Of a DNA stretch of 64,000 nt, positions 41,721 through 52,231 are shown piece by piece. The stretch's first letter is position 1. Every line of letters starts with the position of its first letter. The notes under the pieces are model-generated. The model was not told the DNA's origin, ran no database searches, and saw nothing but the letters and a program-made list of their open reading frames with translations. The DNA is from Trichomonas tenax (Eukaryota; Parabasalia; Trichomonadida; Trichomonadidae). The DNA lies in contig JALKBU010000174.1 in the NCBI GenBank assembly GCA_023091735.1, positions 1-64,000 on the forward strand, given 5' to 3'. The position numbers and the translations under genes were made by a program.

Positions 41721-43156
41721 TTATGAAAAATAAATAAATTTCCGATCAAAAATTATAGAATTTTCATCATTAGAAGAGTTAAAATATTATATTTTTTAAA
41801 AATTGTGAGTATTCAATTTATTGTGTGGGTTCTCTCAAAATTACTACTTTACAAATTGTAAAATTATATCTACTTTCATCTGTAGATATTCAACCAACAA
41901 AATTATCGTAAGCACGTTTTGGTACATCAAAAGTGAGAATTCTATAATATGCTATGGATTAGATTTTCAAAACAAAATATAACATATTTGCAACGCAATG
42001 AAGGTTTTTCCCTGATCGTAAAACTTATTTTACATTATGCAAAAATATTCTTTATGTGATACAGATATTAAATCCACAATTTCAACAGACGTTGCAAATT
42101 AAGTCAATTAACGAAAATTCTAATAGTGTAAATCCCTCATATTTTTAACAAATTATATGTTCCGTGCTATGTAATATTTATTCAGTCTGCTAAATAACGA
42201 GGGTGTTTGTAAAGCTCTCAAAAAACGAACAAAGTTTTGAAAATATCGGACTTTTTAACAATTTATCTTGATTTGGTCTTGAAGAAAATTCTTAAAAAGC
42301 CGGATAACATCAACGATATCAATCTTGTGAGCGATATCTGTAAAGAATTTGATTTTTTTATGAGAAATCCATCAAGAAAATGGTAAGATGGGGCTATTTT
42401 CCGTATAACTAAGTATGGGGAAATGGTCACTTTTTGCGTAAAAATGTACGCAAACAAAATCCTAGTACCTCGCTTTCGCTCGGCGCTTATCATACGCTAT
42501 GACTTTGTATGTTCTGTCATAACCATGGAATTGGAACTGCATTTAACTAACTAAAATGTGTCTATCAACAAAAAGTGATATTGTTTGTCATGTAAACATG
42601 AAAATGTCAAGTAAAATACATATTATAAGATAATATCATCAAAAAAAAATTTATTTTTAATATTTATTTATTTATTATGGTATATTATGAACACTTCATG
42701 ATTGAATGAAATACGCTTTGCAAATTGAATCATTTTTCTCATAGAATATTTTGTGTGTTGCGTATGATTTCAATATATGCAATAAGGTTAATCTTCTCAA
42801 TTTTGAATTAGAAAGCCGTTTTGCGTACACTCAATTATACACAAAACACAAAAAATTCTATGAGCAAAAATTCTAATCCGCATAACGTTTTCGATTTAAA
42901 ATGCAATGATAATAGCATATTCTATATGATATTTAGAGATAAATTTAAAAAAAAATAAAAAATTAGAGAAAAGAGAAAAAAATTTATGAACGATAAAATA
43001 ATCATTGACTTAAGAAGCACTTTTTCAAAAAAACCTTTATGAGTGACAGCATTGTTGTATATCAATAATACTTGCATTCTGTCAATTAAAAACTTCAATA
43101 TCTAAGCTCTACGTCTTCAAAAACGTATTATAAAAATTTTACAAAAAAATCTAAAT
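41721..43156. other. Gene-free AT-rich spacer
   Basis: Near 42225-42384 a plus-strand stretch reads KISDFLTIYLDLVLKKILKK and ends FFMRNPSRKW before a stop; it has no start and may be a relic. Otherwise nothing is seen. Confidence 0.45.
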
Positions 43157-43222
43157 ACGCATTTGCTTATGTCAAATGCGTCGGGTATATTTATTACGGG
43201 GCCGGAGGCCCCGATTTTTTTG
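43157..43222 (+). ncRNA. Candidate structured RNA or terminator: two hairpins then T-run
   Basis: ACGCATTTG/CAAATGCGT forms a 9-bp stem (43157-43181). It is followed by a very strong GC stem, CGGGGCC, GGA, GGCCCCG (43197-43213), and then by ATTTTTTT. In AT-rich DNA this is conspicuous. It looks like the 3' end of an RNA polymerase III transcript or an acquired bacterial-type terminator. The CCGGAGG core also occurs in the hairpin at 11231-11254, which is likewise followed by T residues. Confidence 0.35.
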
Positions 43223-43697
43223 CATATTTGTATTGCCCTAAGACAAAGCAAATATGTTACTTTTCCAATCCGTAGTGTTTTAAGCATTGGATTTTGTGTA
43301 TCGGCCGCATGCTTACGTATAACTATTTGTATTAACCTTAGATCTATCTGCACTTCGAGTTTTGACTCGAGATCTTTGGATGAAATTTATGAAATAAACT
43401 CCGAAGTCCTAATGGCTGATGAAACAGCATGTCTGTGATGTGTATTGATTGATTCAATGGTCAAAACTGGGAGACAACATATATATATATATTTTATTCA
43501 CGATCACTTTCAATTTACGATGGGTGTCTTTAACAACCTTTGCATTGATATGCACTCCTTTCACACTATATGGATTATGATTGCTAAGCCATAAAATCGA
43601 TATTTTTTTTCTCAATGTCAAAAATTAACGTTTTTTGTAATAAAATGATTTTTGTTATGCAAAATAATTTCTGACATGTAATTATCTCATTTGTCAT
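43223..43697. other. Intergenic spacer
   Basis: Short overlapping frames on both strands (43163-43438) look like chance or an old relic; no family is recognised. A TA microsatellite lies near 43481-43492. Confidence 0.45.
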
Positions 43698-43707
43698 AAA
43701 ATTGACA
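43698..43707 (+). promoter_or_regulatory. Possible core promoter motif AAAATTGACA
   Basis: Ends three bases before the ATG at 43711; same class as the motifs at 448-457 and 39764-39772. Confidence 0.35.
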
Positions 43708-43710
43708 TTG

Positions 43711-45351
43711 ATGGAAGAAGTTCTTTTACAAGAGAATCCGCATCGTTCAAACAAAAATCCAATAACGATTGCTGTCATCGTGGCAATTTTGGCTGGTTTG
43801 GTAGCATTCAGATTTTACTTTACTCATGAAAATCTTTCATCTTATAAAATTATTCCTCAACCATACAAAATAGAATATCCGGACTCAGATAAAACATTCA
43901 CATTAAACTCAAAGGCAACAATCTGCTATCCAACAAATAAAACAAAATTGTATCCAATTTCATTGCAATTGATTGAATATATTGGAGAACAATCCAATAT
44001 CTTTTTGTTTTCATATAGTGGTCTCGATAGGAGCTGCAGCATCATTCTTGACTATACTGACTCAATTGAAGATACCGAAGGTTATACATTAACAATCAAT
44101 GAAAAAGCAATTATTATCAACGGAAGTTCTACGAGCGGCGTTTTTTATGGTGTTCAAACACTTAGAAAGATGACGCCTATTGGCAACAAGATGTCTATCG
44201 AATATATTCCTGTTGTTATCACCGACAAACCGAGATTTAGTTATCGAGGAATGCTCTTAGATGTCTCAAGGCATTTCTTCCCTGTCGCACATGTAAAGAT
44301 GCTTCTAGACATCATGGCACTGCATAACATCAACCACTTCCATTGGCATTTAACGGATGACCCTGGGTGGCGTATACAAATCAAGAAATATCCACTCTTG
44401 ACAGAACTCGGAGCGAAAAGAGATTCAACTGATGAAGGCGCAAATGGATTTTACACGCAGGATGAAATTAAAGCAATCATTGAATATGCTAAACAGAGAT
44501 TCATCACTGTAGTTCCAGAAATAGATATGCCAGGTCACATCGAATCTCTTCTTGTCGGATATCCACATATTGGATGCTCAGGGGGTCCATATCAAGTTGG
44601 AACAACGTGGTTTGTACACAAAGATATTTTATGTGCAGGAAATCCTCAAACTTATGATATGATGAAAGATATTTTAGAAGAAGTCATGGAGTTGTTCCCA
44701 TCCAAGTATGTGCACATTGGCGGCGATGAAGCACCAAAGACAATGTGGCACAAATGCAGCAAATGTAAGGCGAAGATTCGCGAATTAGGCCTTCATGATA
44801 AAAATGGAATGACAAAGGAGAATCAATTGCAGAGATACTTTATGTCTGAGATGAGTAAGTTCATTAGATCCAAAGGCAAAGTAATGATTGGATGGGATGA
44901 AAACATCGATGGCGGATTCGTTGAAAATGCAACAATTACCGCATGGCAGGATGAATCTCGTGCTGTTCTTGCAGCGAGAATGAACTATACTGTCATTCAA
45001 GGAAACAGAATGAAGCTGTATTTCGACTACAAGCAGACAGTCGATGCTGATCCAGATGGAATACAATTAGGCAATTATTTACCTGTCGAACACGTTTACA
45101 CTTATGATCCAATTCCAAGTGAATTGACTGAAGAAGAAAAGAAGAGAATCATTGGCGTTCAAGGCTGCCTCTGGACTGAATTCATCTCCAATATTTCGAG
45201 ATTGATGTATCAAGCACTTCCACGCACAGCAGCGCTCGCAGAAGTTCAGTGGTCACATGAGAAGAATTACGGCAAATTCGTTGAAGCACTGAAGAAGATC
45301 AGCAACATCTATGACCTTCACAAATGGAGATATTGCCTTAATCTTTCATGA
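43711..45351 (+). CDS. Beta-N-acetylhexosaminidase (GH20)
   Basis: 546 residues from the ATG at 43711 (the frame opens at a TTG three codons earlier). The enzyme removes terminal GlcNAc or GalNAc from glycans using the substrate acetamido group. An N-terminal signal-anchor (ITIAVIVAILAGLVAFRFYF) suggests a type II membrane or processed lysosomal/secreted enzyme. The GH20b domain follows (YKIIPQPYKIEY; GYTLTINEKAIIINGSSTSG; GVFYGVQTLRKM), then the GH20 barrel: RGMLLDVSRHFFPV, HFHWHLTDDPGWRIQI (about residue 208), FITVVPEIDMPGH, the catalytic YVHIGGDEAPKTMW (about 335, Asp-Glu pair), IGWDENIDGG and the C-terminal Trp/Glu region GVQGCLWTEF. All expected catalytic residues appear present. Trichomonads use such enzymes to degrade mucin and host glycans. 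Confidence 0.93.
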   Translation: MEEVLLQENPHRSNKNPITIAVIVAILAGLVAFRFYFTHENLSSYKIIPQPYKIEYPDSDKTFTLNSKATICYPTNKTKLYPISLQLIEYIGEQSNIFLFSYSGLDRSCSIILDYTDSIEDTEGYTLTINEKAIIINGSSTSGVFYGVQTLRKMTPIGNKMSIEYIPVVITDKPRFSYRGMLLDVSRHFFPVAHVKMLLDIMALHNINHFHWHLTDDPGWRIQIKKYPLLTELGAKRDSTDEGANGFYTQDEIKAIIEYAKQRFITVVPEIDMPGHIESLLVGYPHIGCSGGPYQVGTTWFVHKDILCAGNPQTYDMMKDILEEVMELFPSKYVHIGGDEAPKTMWHKCSKCKAKIRELGLHDKNGMTKENQLQRYFMSEMSKFIRSKGKVMIGWDENIDGGFVENATITAWQDESRAVLAARMNYTVIQGNRMKLYFDYKQTVDADPDGIQLGNYLPVEHVYTYDPIPSELTEEEKKRIIGVQGCLWTEFISNISRLMYQALPRTAALAEVQWSHEKNYGKFVEALKKISNIYDLHKWRYCLNLS

Positions 45352-45572
45352 GATGTTTTATTAATTGTATTTTTTTATATTAGTCAATAATAGTATAATG
45401 TTTATGATGTCAAATGATAGAGATTTTTTACTCATAATTATTATTGGAGAGAAGATATAATATCCAATCATTTTTTTTTTTTGATTGAAAATATTGGAAC
45501 ACAAAACAAATTGTTAGTTGCAAATTCTTATTCGCACACGTTTCACAAAACGTTACTGGATTAGGAATAACA

Positions 45573-45931
45573 ATGTCATCTGGCCAGTGCGTACAATATA
45601 GACTATGCTATTTCAATGTTACGAATGATAATTATCAGCCAAGTTGCAATATTGTTGCTGATCGCGGAAGCACAAACACAAAAATCATTTACTTGATTCA
45701 TCCATTACATTGACAATTACTTCGGCTGATTCTTTTAAATTAACATATGGAAATCAATTAATATCGAGAATCAATGTTTCTCAGAATGTTGCTGAACGAT
45801 ATGTTATCTACAGATTGAACAATGACAATTATTCTGTATCCAGACAATTATTTAATAATTATGCAAATAATAATAATGCATCAATAACAACCTGTTTAGT
45901 GTTTGACTTATATTCGTACACAATCGAATAA
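45573..45931 (+). pseudogene. Short frameshifted unknown gene
   Basis: An ATG at 45573 opens a frame reading SSGQCVQYRLCYFNVTNDNY. About 40 codons later it shifts into a second frame that runs to 45931 with SADSFKLTYGNQLISRINVS and RYVIYRLNNDNYSVSRQLF. The similar F-N-V-x-N-D-N-Y and R-L-N-N-D-N-Y-S segments suggest an internal repeat. It is probably a fragment of a beta-rich protein with one frameshift near 45690. Family unknown. Confidence 0.4.
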
Positions 45932-46035
45932 AAAATATCCCTTTCCACATCTCTGTCAAAACATGCAGTTATCGATATTGAAGCAATAAGTATTTTTAAA
46001 ATTTTGCGCAATACTTTATTAAAAACAAACAAAAT

Positions 46036-47004
46036 CTATATCTCAAACTCAGAGCTTCCAGTATATTCTTCCTGTTGCTCTACATTCTCAGCCTTCATTG
46101 GAAAAGATGGATAAATCATTGATCCAGGTCCATAGGATGCTCTCTTCTGTTTTGAGTTTCTGCTGAGAGCCAATGGATGGAGCTGATGCTTGAACAGAGA
46201 AGAAACAGTTGACTTTGTCTTCAAGAACTCTGTGAAATAAGGCATCATCAATAATTCATCAACTTTCGCTCTTTCCTGAGGATCCACGACCAGACACCTA
46301 ACAATGAGATCCCTGAGGAGTGGATCGTCAACAGCGCCATCAGCATAAACACCTTTTCTAATTTTCTTGGAAAGCATTTGCATGTCTTTCGAGTAAAACG
46401 GGAGTCTGTTTGTCGCTATATAATACAGTGTCACGCCAAGAGACCATATATCACTCACCAATGGATCATAGATAACATTTGTGAATATTTCGGGCGCCAT
46501 GTAAGCTCTCGTGCCCTTGAAAGTGGAGCATTCTGCAGCCTCCTGGTAGTGGCAGGCTAATCCAAAGTCAGAAATTTTAACTCTCCCGTATCCATCGACC
46601 AAAAAATTACCGGGCTTAATATCACAGTGAGCGATGTTCTTGTCGTGGCAGGCTTTGATAGAGAGGACTATGTCATGGACAATCTGAAACAGTACTTCTT
46701 TCTTTGGCTTTCCCAATACTTCTAAGTATTTCAGCAAATCATGAGGGCAGTATTCTATAAGCATATAATGGTATTTCTCGTAATGAAAATACTGGTACAC
46801 CCTGACAATACGCGGGTTGTCAATCAAACTTAGGCAATTGACTTCTTCTTGGTGAAAATGTGATTCTTCAATCTTCTTGAGAACGAAATTTCGATGATAC
46901 TTGGGGACAAATGCGAGGTAGACAGAGCCGTAACCGCCTTGAGCAATCATATCCAGTGGTTGGATGCCCTGGGACTGAATAAATTCGACTTCTTTGCTAT
47001 CCAT
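46036..47004 (-). CDS. Ser/Thr protein kinase
   Basis: 322 residues from the ATG at 47004. The frame reaches a TTG at 47043, but paralogs start with the same M-D/K-x-x-E-x-x-F segment. Compact kinase domain: glycine loop IAQGGYGSVY, strand lysine FVLKKIEE, Glu of helix C in the EEVNCLSLID region, catalytic loop IAHCDIKPGNF (HxDxKxxN), metal loop KISDFGLA, GT..YMAPEIF, SDIWSLGVTLYYIATNRLPF and the closing Arg helix QERAKVDELL. A short tail with Ser/Pro follows. Apparently fully active. It belongs to a local clan with 12934-13922 and 47986-48963 and resembles the expanded CAMK-like kinases of trichomonads. The substrate is unknown. Confidence 0.9.
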   Translation of the reverse strand: MDSKEVEFIQSQGIQPLDMIAQGGYGSVYLAFVPKYHRNFVLKKIEESHFHQEEVNCLSLIDNPRIVRVYQYFHYEKYHYMLIEYCPHDLLKYLEVLGKPKKEVLFQIVHDIVLSIKACHDKNIAHCDIKPGNFLVDGYGRVKISDFGLACHYQEAAECSTFKGTRAYMAPEIFTNVIYDPLVSDIWSLGVTLYYIATNRLPFYSKDMQMLSKKIRKGVYADGAVDDPLLRDLIVRCLVVDPQERAKVDELLMMPYFTEFLKTKSTVSSLFKHQLHPLALSRNSKQKRASYGPGSMIYPSFPMKAENVEQQEEYTGSSEFEI

Positions 47005-47985
47005 AGAAAATAAACAATAAATAATTTGAGAGAGTTCACTCAATAAATTTTAAATTCAATCAACGTAATTGAAAACATTGCTGAACATTGGATTCTAATA
47101 TTCTATTTGTAATGAAATTTTCGAAATTGAATAATTGTAAACTTCCAAATTATTGAATATAATTTTATGCATTGAGATTATTAATAACATTAATACTAAA
47201 ATTATTTTAGTATTGAAAATGCATTATATATGATATAGAGCATTGCCAATTCTTTGAATAAATTTCAATTGTTATCAATTTTTTATGATTTAGTGCTATA
47301 CTACTATAGATAATAAAGATTCGTTTTTGTAAACATTTTACATTGAAAAATATTATTCGCTGTCATCCATATAAGTAATGAATATTATTTATCAAATTCT
47401 CATCGTTTTCACTTTCTGAGTATATTCAAATTAATTAATATGTTTTTCTAACTTCTAAATAGTAATCAGAATTATATTGCTGATATTTTTCTCTTTGAAT
47501 TTTTTTCAATTAAATTTGTCACTTTTGAGGCAAAAAGCAAAAAATTCACATTTCATTACATTTAGAAATCAATTCACAACTTGTTTATGTTAAAATATTA
47601 GTATACTGCTCAAGTATAATCATGTTTCTCGTTCTCGTGAAATGAAATATATTCTTATAAGTGTTTATAAAATATGAAACGTGATTTTGTATGTATTACA
47701 GTCTTTTCACTTGCGCCATTGCTGCATTTCACCTAAATACTGATTTTGCATAATGATGTCAATCTATCTTTTAATTCTTAGTTCTCTTATTGATTACGCA
47801 TGTCGACTTCCATGAAAATCACACGAATGGAAAACGATTGAGTAGCAAAGACCTTTTTAATAAATTCGATATGAGAATATAAAGAAAAAAAATTATTTCA
47901 CTGATAATATAAACAGTTTACACAAATATAAAAGAACAGCAAAGACATAAAAGTTTAAAACAAAATATAAAAATGCAAATCAAAT
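47005..47985. other. Spacer between the paralogous kinases
   Basis: Nearly 1 kb, AT-rich, no gene. TTTGTCACTTTTGAGG near 47515-47530 carries the TCACTTTT word seen near other starts, but no start codon follows closely. Confidence 0.5.
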
Positions 47986-48963
47986 TCAATTAAACAATGA
48001 AGATACAGAGTTCATGTGGATGTGCTCTCTCGATGCACTTATCGCTTTGTGAAGGATGTTTGTTCTCGACGTCTTCACTTGAAGATAATTATTTGGTATT
48101 GCTTTCAGAAAAAGCGACTTTTGTGGTGCCTTCGGGCAAGAAAACCAATCAGATCTGTTCTTCTTCAACTTCTTGTATGATGCGTTCAGTAAATAAGGCA
48201 TTTCAAGCAGATCGTTCACATCTGCTCCTTTTCTAGGGTTAATAACGAGACAAGAATGTATCAATTCTGCGAGCAATGGATCCCTTATATTGGACAGCTG
48301 ATAATTTGCGTTACATATCTTGAAAACGAGTTAATTTGGATTTGGTGACGCGAAAGGGAGAACACCGGTCGCTATATAGTAAATCGTGCATCCAAGGGAC
48401 CATATATCGCATGCCAATGGTGAGTACTCTTCTTCATGATCGAATAACTCTGGAAGCATAAAATCTACAGTACCTTTGAAAGCAGGACACTTTGGATTGT
48501 CGTTGAAGAGTATAGAAAGTCCAAAATCACCAATTTTGACTCTTCCATATCTATCGAGCATGAAATTCCTTGATTTGATATCACAATGTGCGATTCTTCT
48601 ATCATGGCAAGCTTTAACCGCTGTTATCATGCCTTTGATATAGTATTTCAAATTATCATCCAAATCGTTGGTGTTTGTTTTCATCATTCGTTCTAAATCA
48701 ATTGAACAATATTCCATTAACAAGTAATAATAGCCATTATAATTGTAATATTTGTACAGATTAAAGATGGAAATGTCATCTATAGCTTGTAAACAGTCAA
48801 CTTCTATCTGCTTGAACCTCTTTTGTGGAAACTTTTTCATTGCGTAATAGTCCTGATACTGATTGCAGTAGACATAGTAAAATGTGCCAAATCCGCCCTG
48901 CGCGATCATGTTCAACACCTGAATGTTGTGCGCACTGAGGAAAGCCAATTCGTCATCTTTCAT
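47986..48963 (-). pseudogene. Ser/Thr kinase with one premature stop
   Basis: The ATG at 48963 starts a kinase paralogous to 46036-47004: IAQGGFGTFY glycine loop, YYAMKKFPQ lysine, IAHCDIKSRNF catalytic loop, KIGDFGLS metal loop, FMLPELF in place of APE, and CDIWSLGCTIYYIATGVLPF. A TAA at 48331-48333 stops the frame after PFASPNPN. The same frame continues without further damage (LVFKICNANYQLSNIRDPLL, LVINPRKGADVNDLLEMPYL) to a stop at 47986. So a single nonsense codon separates the N-terminal 210 residues from helices G-I. It could be a very young pseudogene, a sequencing error or a truncated expressed kinase. A TCACTTTTATTCA initiator-like word lies about 30 bases upstream. Confidence 0.85.
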
Positions 48964-51396
48964 GCATGAAAATTTATATATTTTTTTGAATAAAAGTGAG
49001 ATTTCATTGCCGTTATGAGTATAGTAATATAATGAAGTTTGTAATTGAGTTTTTCTCAAATATTTGAAATCATTCACAGAATTTGTTTGTGCAAATTTCG
49101 CAAATGTATTTTGATATGTTTATTTGAAAATAATTTAGTGAAAATATCAGCGGGAAAAAGGATATGAATAAGTGTTATATTAAATTCGTTTATCAAAATT
49201 ATATTACAAAAATTTGAAAATTTTTGAAAATTTTGTCTTAATTTTTAATTGCAGAGTTGACCAATTAATATGATTATTGTAATAAAATTGAAAATATCAG
49301 AAATTACAAATCCACAATTTTTGAATGATATACACAGAATTCAAAATTCATGTAATAATTGTACAAAATAATTTGAGATAAGTAATCTGATTTTAGTGAA
49401 AAATTGGGAATCTGATATCGATGGCGAATAGCCTCTCATGATATCATATATCACAATGATGAAAAAATTGAATTCTTTAGCAATTCTCTTTCTCAAATTG
49501 ATTTTTTTTTTCGTTTTATAAATGTTTATTTCACACTTTTATTTCCAAAATCTAAAAAAAGTTTCAAGGTTTTGTTTAGTGTTCAAAATTTTTTACAATT
49601 GTTTTAAATTTACTTATAGCATCTATCTAAGCATAATGTGTGAATTAGCAACGATAGTCATTTCAATCTGTTTCAAAAATAAAACTGTTATCAATTGTAA
49701 TGTACAATATTTCTCATGTTTTCGTTTTATTAGTGGATTAAATTTTGAAACGAAAACGAGGCTTTTATTAATTTGACATAATGTTGTGAAAAATTGATTT
49801 TGAAATATCCTTCTAAATATGGCTGTTCATATATAAGATTATGCATGCAGAAAATTGACGATGTGGCAAAAATCAAAAGATATAGTCCAAAATTTCGTCC
49901 GAGATGTCTCAAAAAATTGAATGATTTTGAATGGTATTTTAGCGTAAACTATTGAAAAAGCTTGGACTACATTTTGGATGGAGAAAACATTCAATTTTTT
50001 TCAATTAAATAATCGTTTAGTATTCAAAGAAAAAATAAATAAAACCGAAAATATCGGGACTACAATGAACATATATCATTTTCCATTTTATGAAAATTTT
50101 ATGAAATTTTCGTATATGAACATTTGTAGTCCTTTGCTTAACTATTTGGCGGACATCTTAAGTAGAGCATGCTCAATAATCATATATTCAATTCAATAAA
50201 TACTTTTGCCATGTTTTCGTTAACTTTTTATGAATTGAGATTTCGAAATTTTGCTTGAAATGATAATTAACAACCGTGGATAGGAAAGCATATTGATATA
50301 AAGAAGAATACAGGACTAAAACCTTGAAAAATTAAGGAATTCAATATGAAATGGTATTCAAATTTCGGCTTTTTGGGAATTCTACATTATGAGGATAATA
50401 TAGTTCCATGCTGTAAACATTTTTGGTGTTAACTATCTCCAATCGTAAGGCGATAGTGATGGATCAGATGTTTAACGTACATTATTCTAAAATGACCTGA
50501 TTTTTATTGTTTATGATCTCTAATAATTAGAAAATCTGATTCTCTGCTCAAAATTAGTCAAACATGAAATTTTGAAATTTTGTCAAGATGAAACTCACCA
50601 TAACTCAATTTTGGTTTTGTAGTTTTGAAATATACACAAAGAAACAGATGAAAATCATGTTATTTCATAATTTTATCAAACAATAAAAACTTTTTTTGTG
50701 AAAAAGTCATCAAATCTGGTTTTGCTCTTTTCATTCTGACTTTCCTATCGATGTGAAAGTGGAAAAGCGCACAATTATTTAAAAGAATGAGAATTTATTT
50801 TTATGGATTTTGAAAATATGATTTTATACATGCAATATTATTGCTGGGCAGAGTATAAACGATTTGTAGTCATGATATATAAGAATCTCATACAATTTGC
50901 CTTCAATCAACATTTTATTCGATTAATGAATATTTTGCATTTTTAGATCAAATATCTTTCTTTAATCAATATAATTTACGTTTATGATGTTATTTTCTCA
51001 TTTTATTACACTATACAGATTTCCGACGAAATTTGAGGATTTTAGGAATTTGAAGTAAAAATATCATCTCTATATTAAATGCCATTCTACATAATAAAAA
51101 TTTGAAAAAAAAATAAATTTTGAAATAAATACTGTAAACATGATTTAATCCCTGTTTTGTTAATTTTTGTACGTTAAAAATTATCAAAGAATTGTGACAC
51201 ATAGGACGGCATTTTGAAAAAACTATAAAAGCAATGAGAATATATTAACAATAAAAATATCATTCTATAGAGGTCATCACACTTATGAGTTTTATGTACA
51301 ACTCACTAAATATTATGATGTCATGCAAAGCATGTTGAACTCACACAATTTAAAAATTATCATCTACTATTAGAAAATAATTCAATTAGTGTAGAA
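48964..51396. other. Gene-free AT-rich spacer
   Basis: 2.4 kb with no convincing coding region on either strand. Short frames at 49522-49776 and 49978-50199 have spacer-like composition. It ends at the tRNA gene. Confidence 0.55.
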
Positions 51397-51470
51397 GCCT
51401 GTGTAGCTCAACCGGATAGAGCATAAGACTCTTAATCTTGGGGTTACGGGTTCGAGTCCCGCTACTGGCT
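51397..51470 (+). tRNA. tRNA-Lys (anticodon CUU)
   Basis: 74 nt, no intron. D-arm GCTC/GAGC, anticodon stem TAAGA/TCTTG with loop CTCTTAA (anticodon CTT, reading AAG = Lys), T-loop TTCGAGT in a GGTTCGAGTCC B box. No CCA is encoded, and a TTTT terminator follows at 51471. The acceptor stem GCCTGTG/TACTGGC has one U-U mismatch at the fourth pair, and the T-stem has an outer A-C mismatch. The gene may be functional or slightly worn. Confidence 0.93.
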
Positions 51471-51599
51471 TTTTCGATGTTTTTTCCTTTCCCTTTTCTG
51501 TTTTTAGCTGACGAACAGACGCTCGCACAGTCCGCTGTCAACCTTTTCGGTCAAAAAATTTTGGAAAAAACTCAAAGGTTTGTAAGATATATATATATC
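51471..51599. other. tRNA terminator and boundary to the virus-like element
   Basis: A GC-normal stretch (51508-51555) still looks host-like. The composition drops sharply to very AT-rich from about 51580, so the element boundary should lie here, within about 110-130 bases of the tRNA 3' end. Confidence 0.5.
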
Positions 51600-51680
51600 A
51601 GACAAAGAATTTTACAATCCAAGCGAAGAGAACTATGTGCCAGCAAATGAACTAGCTGTTAAACCAGTATTTAATAAATC

Positions 51681-52202
51681 CTATATCCAACCTCTAGCTG
51701 AAGCACCATCTTCACCATCTAAACCATCACGTCCTTGTGGTCGGGTATTACCTTTATCTCCTTTTTCACCAGTATCACCGGTATCTCCTTTTAATTCATC
51801 ATGATGTTTATTTAAATAATCTAATGTTAATAAATCTACATTTGTTTCATCACTTAATATATTAGATACTACTTTACCAGATATTTCTATAGGCTTTTAA
51901 AATTTAATTATTTCATTGAATTCAGAGTTATTATTTAGTAAACTAATCAAATAAATAATATAAGTTAATGAATTTCTAATGGATTCATCAATTGTACTTT
52001 CTTTAAATATAATATCAGTATTTGATATAAATGGTAAATATACTATTGTTTGTCTTGGATCAAATGCTCTATCGATATAAATCAAACGTGATGTATTACC
52101 ATCAGATATTATTAAACTTATATTATCAAAACTTAATCTGTATTTATCAAATACTAAACACTTAGATCTTTCGCTAATATATGAATATGGAGCAACTGAC
52201 AT
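51681..52202 (-). pseudogene. Collagen-like fibre protein of the virus-like element
   Basis: The ATG at 52202 opens a 101-codon frame (DKYRLSFDNISLIISDGNTS, a beta-rich head) ending in TAA at 51897-51899. The same frame continues with KPIEISGKVVSNILSDETN and then a run of about ten collagen-type Gly-x-y triplets (GDTGDTGEKGDKG, then GRDGLDGEDGAS), stopping at 51681. Collagen-like repeats occur in fibre or surface proteins of large DNA viruses and their transposon relatives. One in-frame stop breaks it, so it is a pseudogene. More minus-strand protein-like sequence with further stops may reach about 51600. Confidence 0.65.
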
Positions 52203-52231
52203 TTTAAAATTAATAAAACCTGTATTTCTAT

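Noticed and set aside
43117..43438. Overlapping 78- and 91-codon frames on opposite strands
   Set aside because: No recognisable motif, a GC hairpin runs through both, and neither has a convincing start context.
49522..50199. 84- and 73-codon frames in the 2.4-kb spacer
   Set aside because: Spacer-like composition, no motif, no homologous look within the window.
51438..51650. 70-codon frame starting inside the tRNA
   Set aside because: It begins inside the tRNA gene and crosses the terminator; no family is visible, and the AT-rich half fits the element better in other frames.
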